Assembly (NCBI RefSeq): GCF_004337985.1
Contig: NW_021940919.1
Span: forward strand, 124,001-188,000
Direction of reading: 5' to 3'
DNA from: Pyricularia pennisetigena
Taxonomy: Eukaryota > Ascomycota > Sordariomycetes > Magnaporthales > Pyriculariaceae
Length of the DNA stretch: 64,000 bases
This document shows, piece by piece, positions 22,903-33,700 of the stretch. The stretch's first letter is position 1, and every line of letters starts with the position of its first letter. The notes under the pieces were generated by a model, which worked only from the letters and a program-made list of their open reading frames with translations, was not told the DNA's origin and did not search any database. The translations under genes were made by a program, and so were the position numbers.

Positions 22903-24424
22903 TTATTGTGTCGGTATTCGGGGTATCTTGGGTTTTGGCTTTTCTGTAGCGAATCTGAACGTGTCGTCTCCAACGTTTGGCACCCATCCCTTTAAGGCCT
23001 CTTCCCTGGCACGGGTCTTGACCAATCTCCTGGGTGCCAGCAAATCCCCGTTTTTTACCTCGGCATAAGTGCTGCTGCCCAGAAGCTTCTGCACGGCGAG
23101 GGCACTACCGGCTCCGACCAGCGCAGAAACCTCAAGCGCCAGACCCCACATCCTCAGCCTACAGAGCTTACTGCCCCCGCGTCTGTCCAGCTGCTTCCGG
23201 CCCTGGAGCACTCCATTAATAGTGCTCTCCTCGAGCCCGTTGCGCGACCACGTGACGGCGAGTGGGCTTGACGCGATGTTGTCACCCGTGGTGGAGATGC
23301 CTGCGGCCTCTGCGCGCGCCGTGACCGTCCGTTTGGAGTATTCAAACTCCTTATCGGTCGTCTCAACCACGAACGGATGGAACCCGTATCCCCCGGGCCA
23401 CGAATCACTGGCAAGCAAGGGGCTCATCCTTCCTATGCCTGGCGTAGCGGAGAAGGCACGTGCGCATCCCTCGCTGGAATACCTCGACTCTGGCAGGATC
23501 ACGTTTCGGAGGTAGACGTTCTTGGGAGACACGAGTAGCGATGTCAGTGACGAGAGAAGGGATGTGCACTGCTTCAGGGCGATCTTATCCGAGCACGACT
23601 TGGAGAGCGTCCTTGGCGCGTCGCCGCGGGCAGGCTTCCGCCGGACAACGCCGAGCTGGGAAAAATAAGCGCGACCAGGCAGGCTGGGAATCTCAGTTGT
23701 AGTGTTCTTTCCTATACTGCCTTCAGATGACAGTGACAGAGGTGTTGTTGTTGCCGAGTCAGAAACTGGAGGATCCCAAAAGTCCCATGGTGAGGCGTCT
23801 TCTTGGGCTGCCATTATCAGCTCCATAGATGCATCGCCACCTGATGAACAGTCAATATCATCTGAAACATTTTCAACAGTCCGTTTGTGATATTTGCACT
23901 TACATGGCGATTCTGAGCAGTACATGTAGAGGCTTACATCTTCCCTCCACGTATATGGTTGCCTGTTCCAGCCCAGGCCTTGTGCCTCTGCAGCTTCAGC
24001 CTCCTCGAGTTCCAGCTCGCTCCTAGGGCGTATGTACTCGGATGGTCGCTTCCCCAGCGCAACGACCCTGCATTCTTCCAGGACAAACTGGTTGAAAGCT
24101 CGTATGGCAAGTATCTCGGCATGCCAATCGTGCAGAATGACCCCGTTAGCCTGTGACATCTTGTTGGCCGGGAGGCATTTCATGCCAGTGCTTGATTGGT
24201 TCTAGTTAGTACATTACTTGCTCTGCTATCAAGGGATTTGCAGCTTACGCAAGAGACAAGCACTGAAAGGGCGATGTTGGATCGGTTCCCTTTGCTACTA
24301 TGCCACTGAGCGGGACCCATTCAGGCACGCCATTGCCACGGATTGGGGGTTTTCGCTTCTTTGGCAGCTTTGAAAACTCGTCAAGAACCACCCGGGTAAC
24401 CTCATCTGCTCGTTCGTATGACAT
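22903..24424 (-). CDS. TAD1: tRNA-specific adenosine deaminase Tad1 (ADAR-type deaminase)
   Basis: Predicted to deaminate adenosine 37 of tRNA-Ala to inosine. Exons are 24424-24249 and 24190-22903; intron 24191-24248 (GTAAGC to ATCAAG, branch CTAAC) joins CLSLA to TGMKCLP, the conserved start of the deaminase fold. The product is 487 aa. Zinc and catalytic residues of the family are visible: His and Glu of HAE (about 82-84, within HDWHAEILAIRAFN), the Cys of SPC (about 155), and the Cys of KSCSDK (about 258). Start MSYERADEVTRVVLDEF is the usual N-terminal helix. An insertion of about 90 residues rich in Ser/Thr/Asp lies between the two cysteine motifs, as in other fungal Tad1 proteins. No RNA-binding domain is present, unlike animal ADARs. 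It is transcribed divergently from the eL24 gene, with 617 bp between the start codons. Confidence 0.93.
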
Positions 24425-25041
24425 TTTTCTCACCGTGGTGCAGCGTTGAATCGAGGGGAGTCCATATACGATAGAGATACTACTGTTGTGCGTATGTGAA
24501 GTGAAAAGGAGTTGGGAGGGGAAAGCTAATAAAGCGACTTGTACACAAGTTGAAGTTTTTTTTTTTTTTTTTTGCCTCATTAAACAAACCAATACAGGGA
24601 AAATTAAGAAAATGAAGCACGTCGACATATTGTATTAGATTTAAATACTTAGGCAAAAATGTAAACAAAGAACCAAACGTCTAGTTTTGGGCCATAGTGT
24701 AGGACATTGCCGTACTCCTATACTCAGATGAAAGTCAAAGGCTACCACTTACTGCACCAGGCCAATAATCCGATTCGGATCATTTTCTGCCAGAGCCATG
24801 TTCCTCCCAGTCGGTTGGCAACAGGCGTCATCATGGAGGATAGTTCACGTGACACGAATCAAGGCAAACCCACTTTGAGTGATGAGTCAGCCAACCCCAC
24901 CCGAGTCGAATTGGAGGGCTGCAAGTGATGCCGCCTACGCACAACAACAATTTTGCAAATTGAGAGGTGCCAATCAACCCCCGACGACGTCGACATCCAC
25001 CCTGAACCGACTAACCCCGACGACAACAGCAGACCTTCAAG
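24425..25041. promoter_or_regulatory. Shared divergent promoter region of TAD1 and eL24
   Basis: 617 bp between head-to-head start codons. Contains an 18-19 base T-run near 24556-24574, a CCAAT box on the plus strand at 24970-24974 about 70 bp before the eL24 ATG, and a C-rich leader before that ATG. Promoter function is inferred from position. Confidence 0.55.
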
Positions 25042-25932
25042 ATGCGGACGTACGACGACACTTTCTCCGGCCAGAGGATCTACCCCGGCAAGGTACGGCT
25101 GATTTATTCATTTATTCGCCAAAGAACGGCAGGAGCGCGGGAATTGCAGGGTTGAAGGCCCAAAAGAGATAGAGGGAGGATGGCTATTCAAAAGAGACGA
25201 CCGGCTCCATGACTGGGCTATCAACCAAATGCCAATGAATTGGCATGCGGGCGATGCCGTTGGAACAGAGCATTATACACAACATGGAAGTTTTGAGGCT
25301 GACTTGTGGTCCTGTACCTTTCTCTTGCAGGGTAAGCTCTATGTCCGTGGCGACAGCAAGATCTTCCGCTTCCAGAACGGAAAGTCCGAGTCCCTTTTCC
25401 TGCAGCGCAAGAACCCCCGCCGCATCGCATGGACCGTTCTGTACCGCCGGGCGCACCGCAAGGGTATCTCTGAGGTATGCCGAACCCTTTTCCCAAAGCC
25501 TACTAGGCTCGTCTTTGGCACCGAATAGCGACGACCGAGTAGAAGAGCACACACATATCCAATCTCGAAAACACAATCCTCGACGGATGCTTGGAACAAA
25601 TTCGTTTGGACACAGATGGCTGACCAGTCGTTCGTTTATCCCAACCACAGGAGGTTGCCAAGAAGCGTACCCGCAGGACCGTTAAGTCGCAGCGTGCCAT
25701 CGTTGGTGCTTCGCTCGATGTGATCAAGGAGCGCAGGACGATGCGGCCTGAGGCCCGCAGCGCCGCCAGGGCTGCTGCCATCAAGGAGAGCAAGGCAAAG
25801 AAGGCTGAGGCTGAGAAGGCCAAGAAGGCCGAGAAGGCAAAGGTTGCTGGCGGCAAGGGCCAGACCGGTCGTCTGACGAGCAAGCAGGGCGCCAAGGGTG
25901 CGCAGCAGAAGGTTGCCGCCAACACTCGTTAA
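25042..25932 (+). CDS. RPL24: 60S ribosomal protein eL24
   Basis: Large-subunit ribosomal protein that bridges to the small subunit. Exons 25042-25092, 25331-25474 and 25651-25932 give 158 aa, the normal fungal length. Introns are 25093-25330 (GTACGG to TTGCAG) and 25475-25650 (GTATGC to CCACAG), both phase 0. The N-terminus [17 protein letters not shown], followed by [14 protein letters not shown] and [13 protein letters not shown], is diagnostic of the L24e zinc-ribbon-like fold; as in other fungal versions the zinc cysteines are absent. The second half is a Lys/Ala-rich helix. An intron interrupting after the first 17 codons is typical of fungal ribosomal protein genes. I saw no convincing box C/D snoRNA in either intron. 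Confidence 0.95.
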
Positions 25933-26401
25933 GAAAACCAGGTTTTGTCAAGCAGATATACAAATACCCTTATCGGAACGAACTTCTTCACGGCGTCTTC
26001 TTTTTTGATGAATCTTGGGAACGACGGTCTCCGAAAGGCGAACATAGCATGATAAAGTTTGCGGTCTCATGCAACGAACCTTCTGGGGCCATTGGGCAGG
26101 ACGGGATATGTATGTACTGCGGCTGCTGTTAAGCTCCTTTATTTACGGCGGCGGCGGAACGGACGGACTGGAGTCGAAACGGAACTTTTTGTCTTTTGCC
26201 ACAGGGTGCTCTCACCTGGGCCGGGCTTCTTTCTTGCCCAACCTTGCGTGGCCGGTAGCATGGAATCATTTTAAAACCAGGGATTTGCATGGGTTATTCA
26301 GAGAGCAGAAAAATGCGGAACTTGTGTTTTTTTTTGAAGTGTCTAAAATGTCCGCGCCTATTATTTATTTAACTTTTGGAGCTGACTGGACCATTCCACG
26401 T
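25933..26401. other. Intergenic region between convergent genes
   Basis: 3' flanks of the eL24 and peroxiredoxin genes. No gene seen. Confidence 0.6.
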
Positions 26402-27098
26402 CTACAGCTTGGCCAAGACGGCCTCGGCGCCCGAGACGGCGATGCCGCCGGCCTCCTCCTTCTCAGCGTAGGTAACTTTACCATGGTCCACGACGATGGC
26501 GTACCTGGCAGTGCGGCCGCTGTCACCTAAGGTCCAGCCGATGCTCTTGGAAAAGCTGATGCCGTCGTCAGAGGCAAAGATGATGAAGTCATCGTAGATG
26601 TCGTTGGCCTTGCCCCAGGCGCTCATGACCCAGTGGTCGTTGTCTGGAAAGATGGTTAGTCAAGCTCGTCTGTATATGTTTTTTTTTTTTTTTTTTTTTT
26701 GGTCAACTATTCGACGGTAAACTCACATGCAATGAAGATGACCTTGTCAACGCCCTTGGCCTTGAGCTCATCCTTCTTCTCGACGTAGCTCTTGAGATGC
26801 TGCTCCTGGCACGTCGGTGTGAAAGCACCCGGGACGCTCACGATGACAATCTTCTTATCCTTGGCCTCTGAGGAGATGGGAGAGATCATAAATCAAGTCA
26901 GCATGTGCTACATGGAGCTTTTTGTTTGGTCTATACCAAAAAAGAAGGATGCACTACTAAAGTGGGTTTCTTACCGGTGCTGGCGTTGTACTTGATACCG
27001 TTGCCGCAAGCGGTAACGTCCTCCTTCTTGCCCCCAGTAGGGACGTAGGTGAACGAGACGCCATCGGGGAAAGCGTCACCAACCTTGAGAGCAGCCAT
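26402..27098 (-). CDS. Peroxiredoxin, Prx5/PMP20 type, with peroxisomal signal
   Basis: Thiol peroxidase reducing hydrogen peroxide and alkyl hydroperoxides. Exons 27098-26975, 26867-26727 and 26643-26402 give 168 aa; introns are 26868-26974 (GTAAGA to CTCAG) and 26644-26726 (GTGAGT to TCCAG). The N-terminus MAALKVGDAFPDGVSF and the active site PGAFTPTC, with peroxidatic Cys about residue 61, define the family. IAYNDHWVMSAWGKAN and the dimer-region WTLGDSGRTARYA follow. The chain ends AKL, which fits the PTS1 consensus, so the protein probably enters peroxisomes as in Candida and human PMP20-like enzymes. The second intron holds a 22-base homopolymer at 26679-26700. The gene is divergent from the DUF1348 gene. 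Confidence 0.94.
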
Positions 27099-27901
27099 TT
27101 TGTCTGTAATGTTTTTGTTTTGTTTCTAAGTGGGGGTCTTTTGTCTGTATGATGATTGTATGATGTTCTTGTTTGTTTGATAGTAGTGATACCTTGAAAT
27201 GAGAACAGAATCAAACGACTTGGCAGTTTTACTACGTGGTCTTGAAAGAAAAAGAGTCTTAAAGAAACAGGTAGAAGCTTGAGCTGTTTAACCTTGGGGT
27301 TTGTCTGCACCTAGTGTTTGTGCTACTGTTGAAGCAAAGTGGGTTGGTTATGTTGAACCCCCACCTTTGCTCCGTTTTCAACGGTCGCTGGCTCGCTGGC
27401 TCGCTCCCCGCTCTGCTACGATGGCGGGGGGGTTCGGGATTTCAAATCAAATCATCAACCAGCTTGAGTAAAACTCAAATAAAGCAAGCATGTCAGGTTG
27501 TTTTTCTTCTTCTCAAACCGACCCAACTAATGCAATTTGTGTGATACTATGGGGGGGAATGCTGCCTATATCCCTAGCATTATAATTATAGTTGGAGGAG
27601 GGGTCGATCCATTTTGTCCAGAGGATGAGAGTGTGGGACTGCAGGCGTTGCTTGGCTGCACACCTTGATGGCAATGCCGGCGTGCTAGTTCGCTTTGCAA
27701 CAATTGTTTGTTTTGCTCTGTAAAATATTCTTGGACTTTGTTATATCACATCGATGTGGTAAGCTGAGCGATATTTCCCTGCGCGAATGTGGATCAGTCC
27801 TCGGAACGTTGCACGCTTTCAAGAAGGCGCTGAGTGAGCACGTATACTACTAACTAGCATCGATTAGGAAAGTATTTGGGAATTGCTGGAGTGCGTTTGT
27901 A

Positions 27902-27949
<48 letters not shown>

Positions 27950-28164
27950 AACCCGTTACTTTGGCTCTGGTCCCATATTCATTCCTCCTCCTTCTACCCA
28001 GCAATTCCAACCCTCGCAGCTCGACAGAATAAACAGTGTTTTCTCTCTTGGATCGTAGGTATCTCTCAGTTGAGTGGCACACCGATGTAACCTAGGCTAC
28101 TCTTCCTTACTCACACATATCTTTCCTTATACACTAGACTAGCTCCACCAAGGTTTACTCGACC
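27099..28164. promoter_or_regulatory. Divergent promoter region, peroxiredoxin and DUF1348 genes
   Basis: 1066 bp between head-to-head start codons. Contains an (AT)n microsatellite at 27905-27945. No gene inside is supported. Confidence 0.5.
27905..27945. repeat. (AT)n microsatellite, about 20 units
   Basis: Perfect alternating AT of 41 bases, about 220 bp upstream of the ATG at 28165. Confidence 0.95.
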
Positions 28165-28864
28165 ATGGCCTCCGAAACCAAACCGCCGCTGCCGCCTTTC
28201 ACATCCGAAACGGCCAAGGTAAAAGTCAAAGCAGCGCAGGATGCTTGGAACACAAGGTGAGAGTTTTCTTTTTTGTTTCGAAGTTATCACTTTCTATCCC
28301 CAACCCAAAGTATCTCCATTGTAGATGGACTGGACAGCTGCTCATAATAGAACGCACCGAACAGAAATCCCCAAGTTGTCAAGATGGCCTATACACCAGA
28401 CTCCATCTGGCGGAACAGGGACGAGTTCCTTACCGGGAGGGACGCAATTGGGGAGTTCCTAACCAAGAAATGGGCCAAAGAGAGCGGCTACAAGCTGAGA
28501 AAGGAGTTGTTTGCTTTCAGCGACAACAAGGTTAGTGTTTGACGCTGCTCCAATAACCTCTCCCGTGGGCTTTTTGCTGAGCTTTTATTTTATGATTCAT
28601 GAATACGAAATGCTGACAACAAGACCTTGATCTATCACCTTTTGACACAAACAAAAGATTGCCGTGCAGTTTTGGTACGAGTGGCATGATGAGGACGGCA
28701 GGTGGTTCCGGACCTATGGCTTGGAGGACTGGACTTTTGCGGACAATGGTCTCATGCGCAAGCGGCAGATGAGTGGCAATGACGTTGAGATTTCCGATGA
28801 TGAACGATGGTTCAAGGATGGGGTTGACGTCAATGCGGTGCAGATTAGTGAGAAACATTGGTGA
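28165..28864 (+). CDS. DUF1348 protein, NTF2/SnoaL-like fold
   Basis: Exons 28165-28256, 28365-28530 and 28658-28864 give 154 aa. Intron 1 (28257-28364, GTGAGA to AACAG) joins AWNTR to NPQVVKMAYTPDS; intron 2 (28531-28657, GTTAGT to AAAAG) is phase 0. Family landmarks are QDAWNTRNPQ, YTPDSIWRNRDEF, GRDAIGEFLTKKW, LRKELFAFSDN, and EWHDEDGRWFRTYG. This is the small one-domain alpha+beta barrel known from bacteria and fungi as DUF1348. Its substrate is unknown; related folds bind small ligands. A common annotation is nuclear transport factor 2-like, which refers to the fold only. The start is the first ATG with a good context (GACCATGGC). Splicing is required: the unspliced frame closes soon after the first exon. 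Confidence 0.9.
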
Positions 28865-29482
28865 TTACACTGGGAGGGCAGGTGGTATTCCGTATGAGTT
28901 TGGAATTGGTATACCTCTTCTAGAGCAGAAAAAAAAAATCATATTCAGGAGTTAGTGTGTATTTCCCACTTTTGTATACCTTGCATCTCTCGTAGACTTG
29001 GAGCATTGATCATGATTATCATATTAATGCTGATGTAAAAATTCGACTTTAGCTCTTGCTCGCCATTCGCCATCCCTACATTGGACTCACTGGCATTTAT
29101 TGCCGCATTGCCTCCAATATGATTCCCGCCAAGTCGATTGTAATTTGTGTTGGATGACAAATTTCATGAGCAAGTAATAATCAGACGACAGATCACATTC
29201 TGCAGTCCAGCTATGACACATGCATGTTAGATCGAGGGTGATTGGGCACAAGTGAGTGTGATATTCGGCAAATGAATGTCGGAATCTAAAACTAGACTAT
29301 GCAGATCATTCTAATTTCAAATAATCAGCCGCGCCACTTGACCAAAAGCCCCCCAACTGTTCCGTCGGCAAAGCATTGTCCTCAGCAGAGTAAACCTAAC
29401 AAGCCTAGACTAGCCAGATGTAAACCTCGACCGAGTCTCTCCTGGGATGTGATACCGATGACAAATAAAATTCGAAAGACGC
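28865..29482. other. Intergenic region between convergent genes
   Basis: 3' flanks of the DUF1348 gene and of the minus-strand membrane protein. No gene seen. Confidence 0.6.
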
Positions 29483-30724
29483 TTAGGCAGTGTCCCTCTT
29501 GTCCTCCTCGTCGGTGTACATGGGGAGAGTGTCGTCCTCGACGTTGGTCATAAGACCAGCCTTCTCCTCGACCACGGCAGCCTCGTGCGCGGCAGCCTTG
29601 CGGCCAGCGCCAGCGCGGCGACGGCAGCAGCGGCGTGACGGGAAGAACGACTTGCCACGGACAAACACGCGCCAGGTACCGACGATGAGAGTGCCAATGA
29701 TCATGCCAATACTGGTAATGAGTTGATTAGCATTCAATTCGAGCAACAGATAGGACAGGAGGGGAAAAAAAAAAAAAAAAACTTACATGCTGACGCTGAT
29801 ACCAGCCACGATGCCGATGAGGATAGGCAGGAGGATCGAGTAGCTGAGCTGCTTGAACAGGCTGGCCCATGTGCGCTGAGGGTGGTGGTGAATCTGGCCC
29901 TCGCCCTGGTTGACCTTGTTCTCTGGTTTGGGCTGGGCGTGGGGAGCGTGTGGAGCGTCCTTGCCAATGTGGCCCATCATGTCGGCAAAGTTGCCCATGT
30001 GATGGTGGCCGGGGTGGTTGCAGCGGTGAGGTCGGACCTGGTTCATGATCTTGTCCATGCTGCCCATGATAGCGCACATGAGGGTCTGGCATGGCTGCTT
30101 GTTGGACTGAGGAACCGGGTTCTCCGAAGGTCCAGTCTCGAGCTCGGCAATCATGAGGGCGCCGGTCTCGGTCTTCTTTAGCATCTTGAGGTGAACGCTC
30201 TCAAGTCCCTGAACAAACGTGTTGCCAATCTCGATGACCTGAAAGTCGACGGCGACGAGCTGGTTCTTGCCGTCTAGGCTCATGGCCATGGAAGGGTTGA
30301 CGCGAAGGCTGAAACCAAGATCTTGGTAGTCGATGGGCAGATGCTGGGTCTCATAGTCGTCGGTATCGGGCTTGACCATCGCACGAAGGGGCATCGGGCC
30401 AAGAGGATCCGATTCGGGGTAGATCTCGAAGCCGTTGAGTAGCAGACGGTCTCCCGAGCGGGCATGGTCGATGGAGAACTCTAGCTCGAGGTGGCTAGAG
30501 TCACCGGCACGAGTGCGGTAGAGTGCCGAATCACCGGCGATCACAATCGGACATCCCGGGCAATCAAGCTTGACGGTCTGGTCCTCGCCATCGGGGCCAA
30601 TCGCGAAAGGGAGGGCGTCGATGGTGGGTTCAGCGGAGCTGAGGTCATAGGATCCCGGTGGAAGAAGAATGGCTTCCGAAGCCACCGCTAGGCCAGCTGC
30701 GGCGATAACGGCTGATGTCTTCAT
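29483..30724 (-). CDS. Secretory-pathway membrane protein with DCPGCP motif (DUF7728-like)
   Basis: Exons 30724-29787 and 29711-29483 give 388 aa; intron 29712-29786 runs GTAAGT to ACCAG with an 18-base T-run just after the donor. A signal peptide covers about residues 1-18 (MKTSAVIAAAGLAVASEA). The lumenal part has a CPGC pair (LDCPGCPIVIAG), a beta-rich domain of about 170 residues, and then a Cys/His-rich stretch (RCNHPGHHHMGN, GQIHHHPQ). A long hydrophobic region (about 294-330) spans the splice junction, followed by a basic tail (RRCCRRR) and an acidic end. The start at 30724 is the only ATG that produces a signal peptide. I recall similar fungal proteins under DUF7728, unchecked. The Cys/His clusters could bind metal, which is inference. 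Function unknown. Confidence 0.85.
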
Positions 30725-33700
30725 TTTCTGCTGGGGTTGTTGGTTAAAAAGAAAAGTCGAAGGACGCCGATACAAAGTAAGGAAAAAGCAGGTTCAAAGT
30801 AGTGGACTTGTCTCCGATCGACACTTGGTTCAACTCGGACAAGATAAAAAAAAAAAAAAAAAAAAAGAAAGAAAGAAAATGTCGTTAGTTTCGTAAAAGT
30901 TGGGAGAAACTGAAATGGCTTGGTAATTGGATGATGGAAAAGAAAGGAATTGAATGGCAGGATAAGAAGACAGGACGAGAAGATAAATTGTTCACATCAA
31001 GCAACAGAGTTCGGGACACCCAAGTTAAAAAGAAGGCGCGGGTGAAGGAGGCGAAGTCAGCCCACCAAGCGAACATGGCGATGACCACCACCTGGACCCC
31101 TGTTTGCTTGTTTGCAACAAAGCCGTCTTGACATGCCATACTTTCCTGTCAGGCCAATCACATTATGCAGATCAAGGGGGACGACGTAATCAGTGCCTGA
31201 CGAGTGAGGCATAGAAGCCAATACAGTAAGTCTGTCGATTCAGATTTTCTCCACTCTTGAAACTTACTATGACCCAACGGCCACAAAGGGTACGGAACAC
31301 CGGGGAGTCTGCCTGACGACCCCAGTCCAGTTCGGCGATGCATTGGCCCAGCGCCTATCGGTTGACAGCAGAAGGGACCTTGTTTACACAGGCCAGCAGG
31401 CTTCTGTTTACTAAATTTCTAAATTTACCTCAAGACAATATCCCCAGCATTGCGTCAGCAGCGTACAACAAGCCACATTTTTAAATGATTTACGTCCATG
31501 CTAGCATGAAATGAAGGCTTATGTAGCTTGGTGCAAGCCCTTTTTTTTTTTTTCTCGTTCGGCCAGTCGCACCGAGGAATGAGGGGTCCCATCGGTACTG
31601 CGTGTTGTATCACTTGACACTTGACACGATGCGGTTGATCTAACGGCTTAGCCAACGCTATGGCTCGGTAACGTGCCAGATATTCTTGGCCGCCTCGCTA
31701 TCCATGTTATCGTAAGCTATTTTGGACCACAGGGGTCTTCACTCGTCAGCCTATCAGTGAGGGGGAAGCCAATCTACTCCGCATTAGGTGGACGAAATAC
31801 TTCTTGCATCACGGTCTCCTCCGATACAATTTGCGATGACTAAAATATCTAGGAAATACAAAGTGTTACCTGGGCTATGCACTTAACTTTACAAGCTTGT
31901 CCCATTCCGATATCAAATCCTCAGCAACCGGCGAAGTCAAGTTGTGGCCCAATCATCTAAGGACCACACCAGCCTTGGGAATATCCGACTAACATGAAAT
32001 GTACCTTGACAGGACCCCTTTTGAGCCCATACAGCTAAGCCGTTGAACTATATACCATGTAAGCACCGACTCGTCTAGTCTGCCCGTCTGCACTAGAATA
32101 CCACGCAGATCGTTGCGTCTTATACGGTACAGGCGTTTGCTGGTCAACGTGACTTTTACAACTAACAGAAGATATTTTTCTTCCAATAATGTTAATTTGG
32201 TCCAATCCTTGCCATTCGGTGTCCGTTTTTTACCCTCCAATCTGCTTTTAAAAAATTGGCTATACTATAATCAGAATACCGTTTGTGTTTTACATCCAGA
32301 ATTATATTAGGTCTAATCTTCAGACATAGCCACGTCTCGACGCATTTCGTCCACATCATGCAGGCATCAGCCAGGTTGTTTTGGGAGGAGATTTGCACAA
32401 ATTGTGCATAATCTTTCGTAGCACGCCACAAACCTTATCAGAATAAATAGCTCGTTTTATTTATTGATTTTTTATTTTCGTACTAGAACTACGTCTAGAT
32501 ATCCAAGTCGTCATCTCTCCCTGCAAACCATGGGTAACAAACAGATATTGGCTCGGCTATTTGTTCCGGAAATCGGGGGCGTTTGTGATTTTGCAAATCT
32601 GCGGCCTCCGGACCTGGCTTCCCCGCCTCCGTGCCGAGGCAAAAGGGTGATGGAGATCGCCATCCATCAATGCAAGGACTTGTTCCGGTCTACAGTACCA
32701 GCTTCCGGGTATCTTGCTCCCATGGCATGATGATAACTGCTCTTCCCACCTTGATTGCTGCGTTATTGGTACCGGCGAGGCTACGGCTTCATAGTAACAC
32801 ATCGATACACTTGAAGATAATAGAGTTTCATCATATCTGCCTACATTAGTGCATGAGGAGGCGATGACTGGGCACCGTTTGTTGATAGATGACAAAAGGC
32901 CATGCTTCGGAGGCCGGGGGATGGATGATCTGTCCATCCCACTTACACTACCGGTATGTAGGTAACTTTTCGAACATCAACACTGAGGGTGCCCCAGTGG
33001 CCATCCACCTGAGTACTAGTCTAGTCTGCTCCCTACTAACTTGATTCTGGAGAAAATTTGTCGAATTTGGGATCCAAGGCGTCCAAAAAAAACGTATGTT
33101 TCCGCTTCCAGAAACCGACGTCTTTGGTCCACATACTCCTTAGTCAGGCTTCCCTACTCACCCGTGCCCGTATACCAGGGTACAAGTCTATTTACTCATC
33201 TAGTCTAGGCACAATAGTTCCTCGGGCGATGGAAAAAAAAATGGGTGTGCTGCTCTCTTGCCCGCTCGACCTGCCAAAGTCCTTCTCGACAAAAAGATTG
33301 GCGGGTCCATGACGGCCGGTACATTCTCGAGCCACTCGTGGACGTGGCCGTTTGGCATCAGCCCGCCGTTTTACCGTCCCAGTCCCTCCCATGTTGTAGT
33401 GCATTTTTGACACTTTTCGGCTCCACACAGGTCGCATCTCGACAGGTAGGTCGTCTCCGCATTCGGAGGCTTTGCTACACACAGAGCCGTCCCCGCGGCT
33501 GGCGCGCGAAACCGTGGAACTGTATTATGTGCCAAGGCTCAATACTGACGAATAACGAGAGGACTCTATCGTATAGGAACGGGCCCGGTATGGCTTTCCA
33601 GCGTATTTGGTGATCGCCACCGGACAATGTGCGGATGCCAAAGTCGAGGACAGGGGGCTTGGCCGCGGCCGCGGCTCTAGAATGTCCCACACGCGACTGA

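Noticed and set aside
21635..25650. snoRNA inside the introns of EGD1 or eL24
   Set aside because: Searched by eye for box C (RTGATGA) and box D (CTGA) pairs with terminal stems; none convincing.
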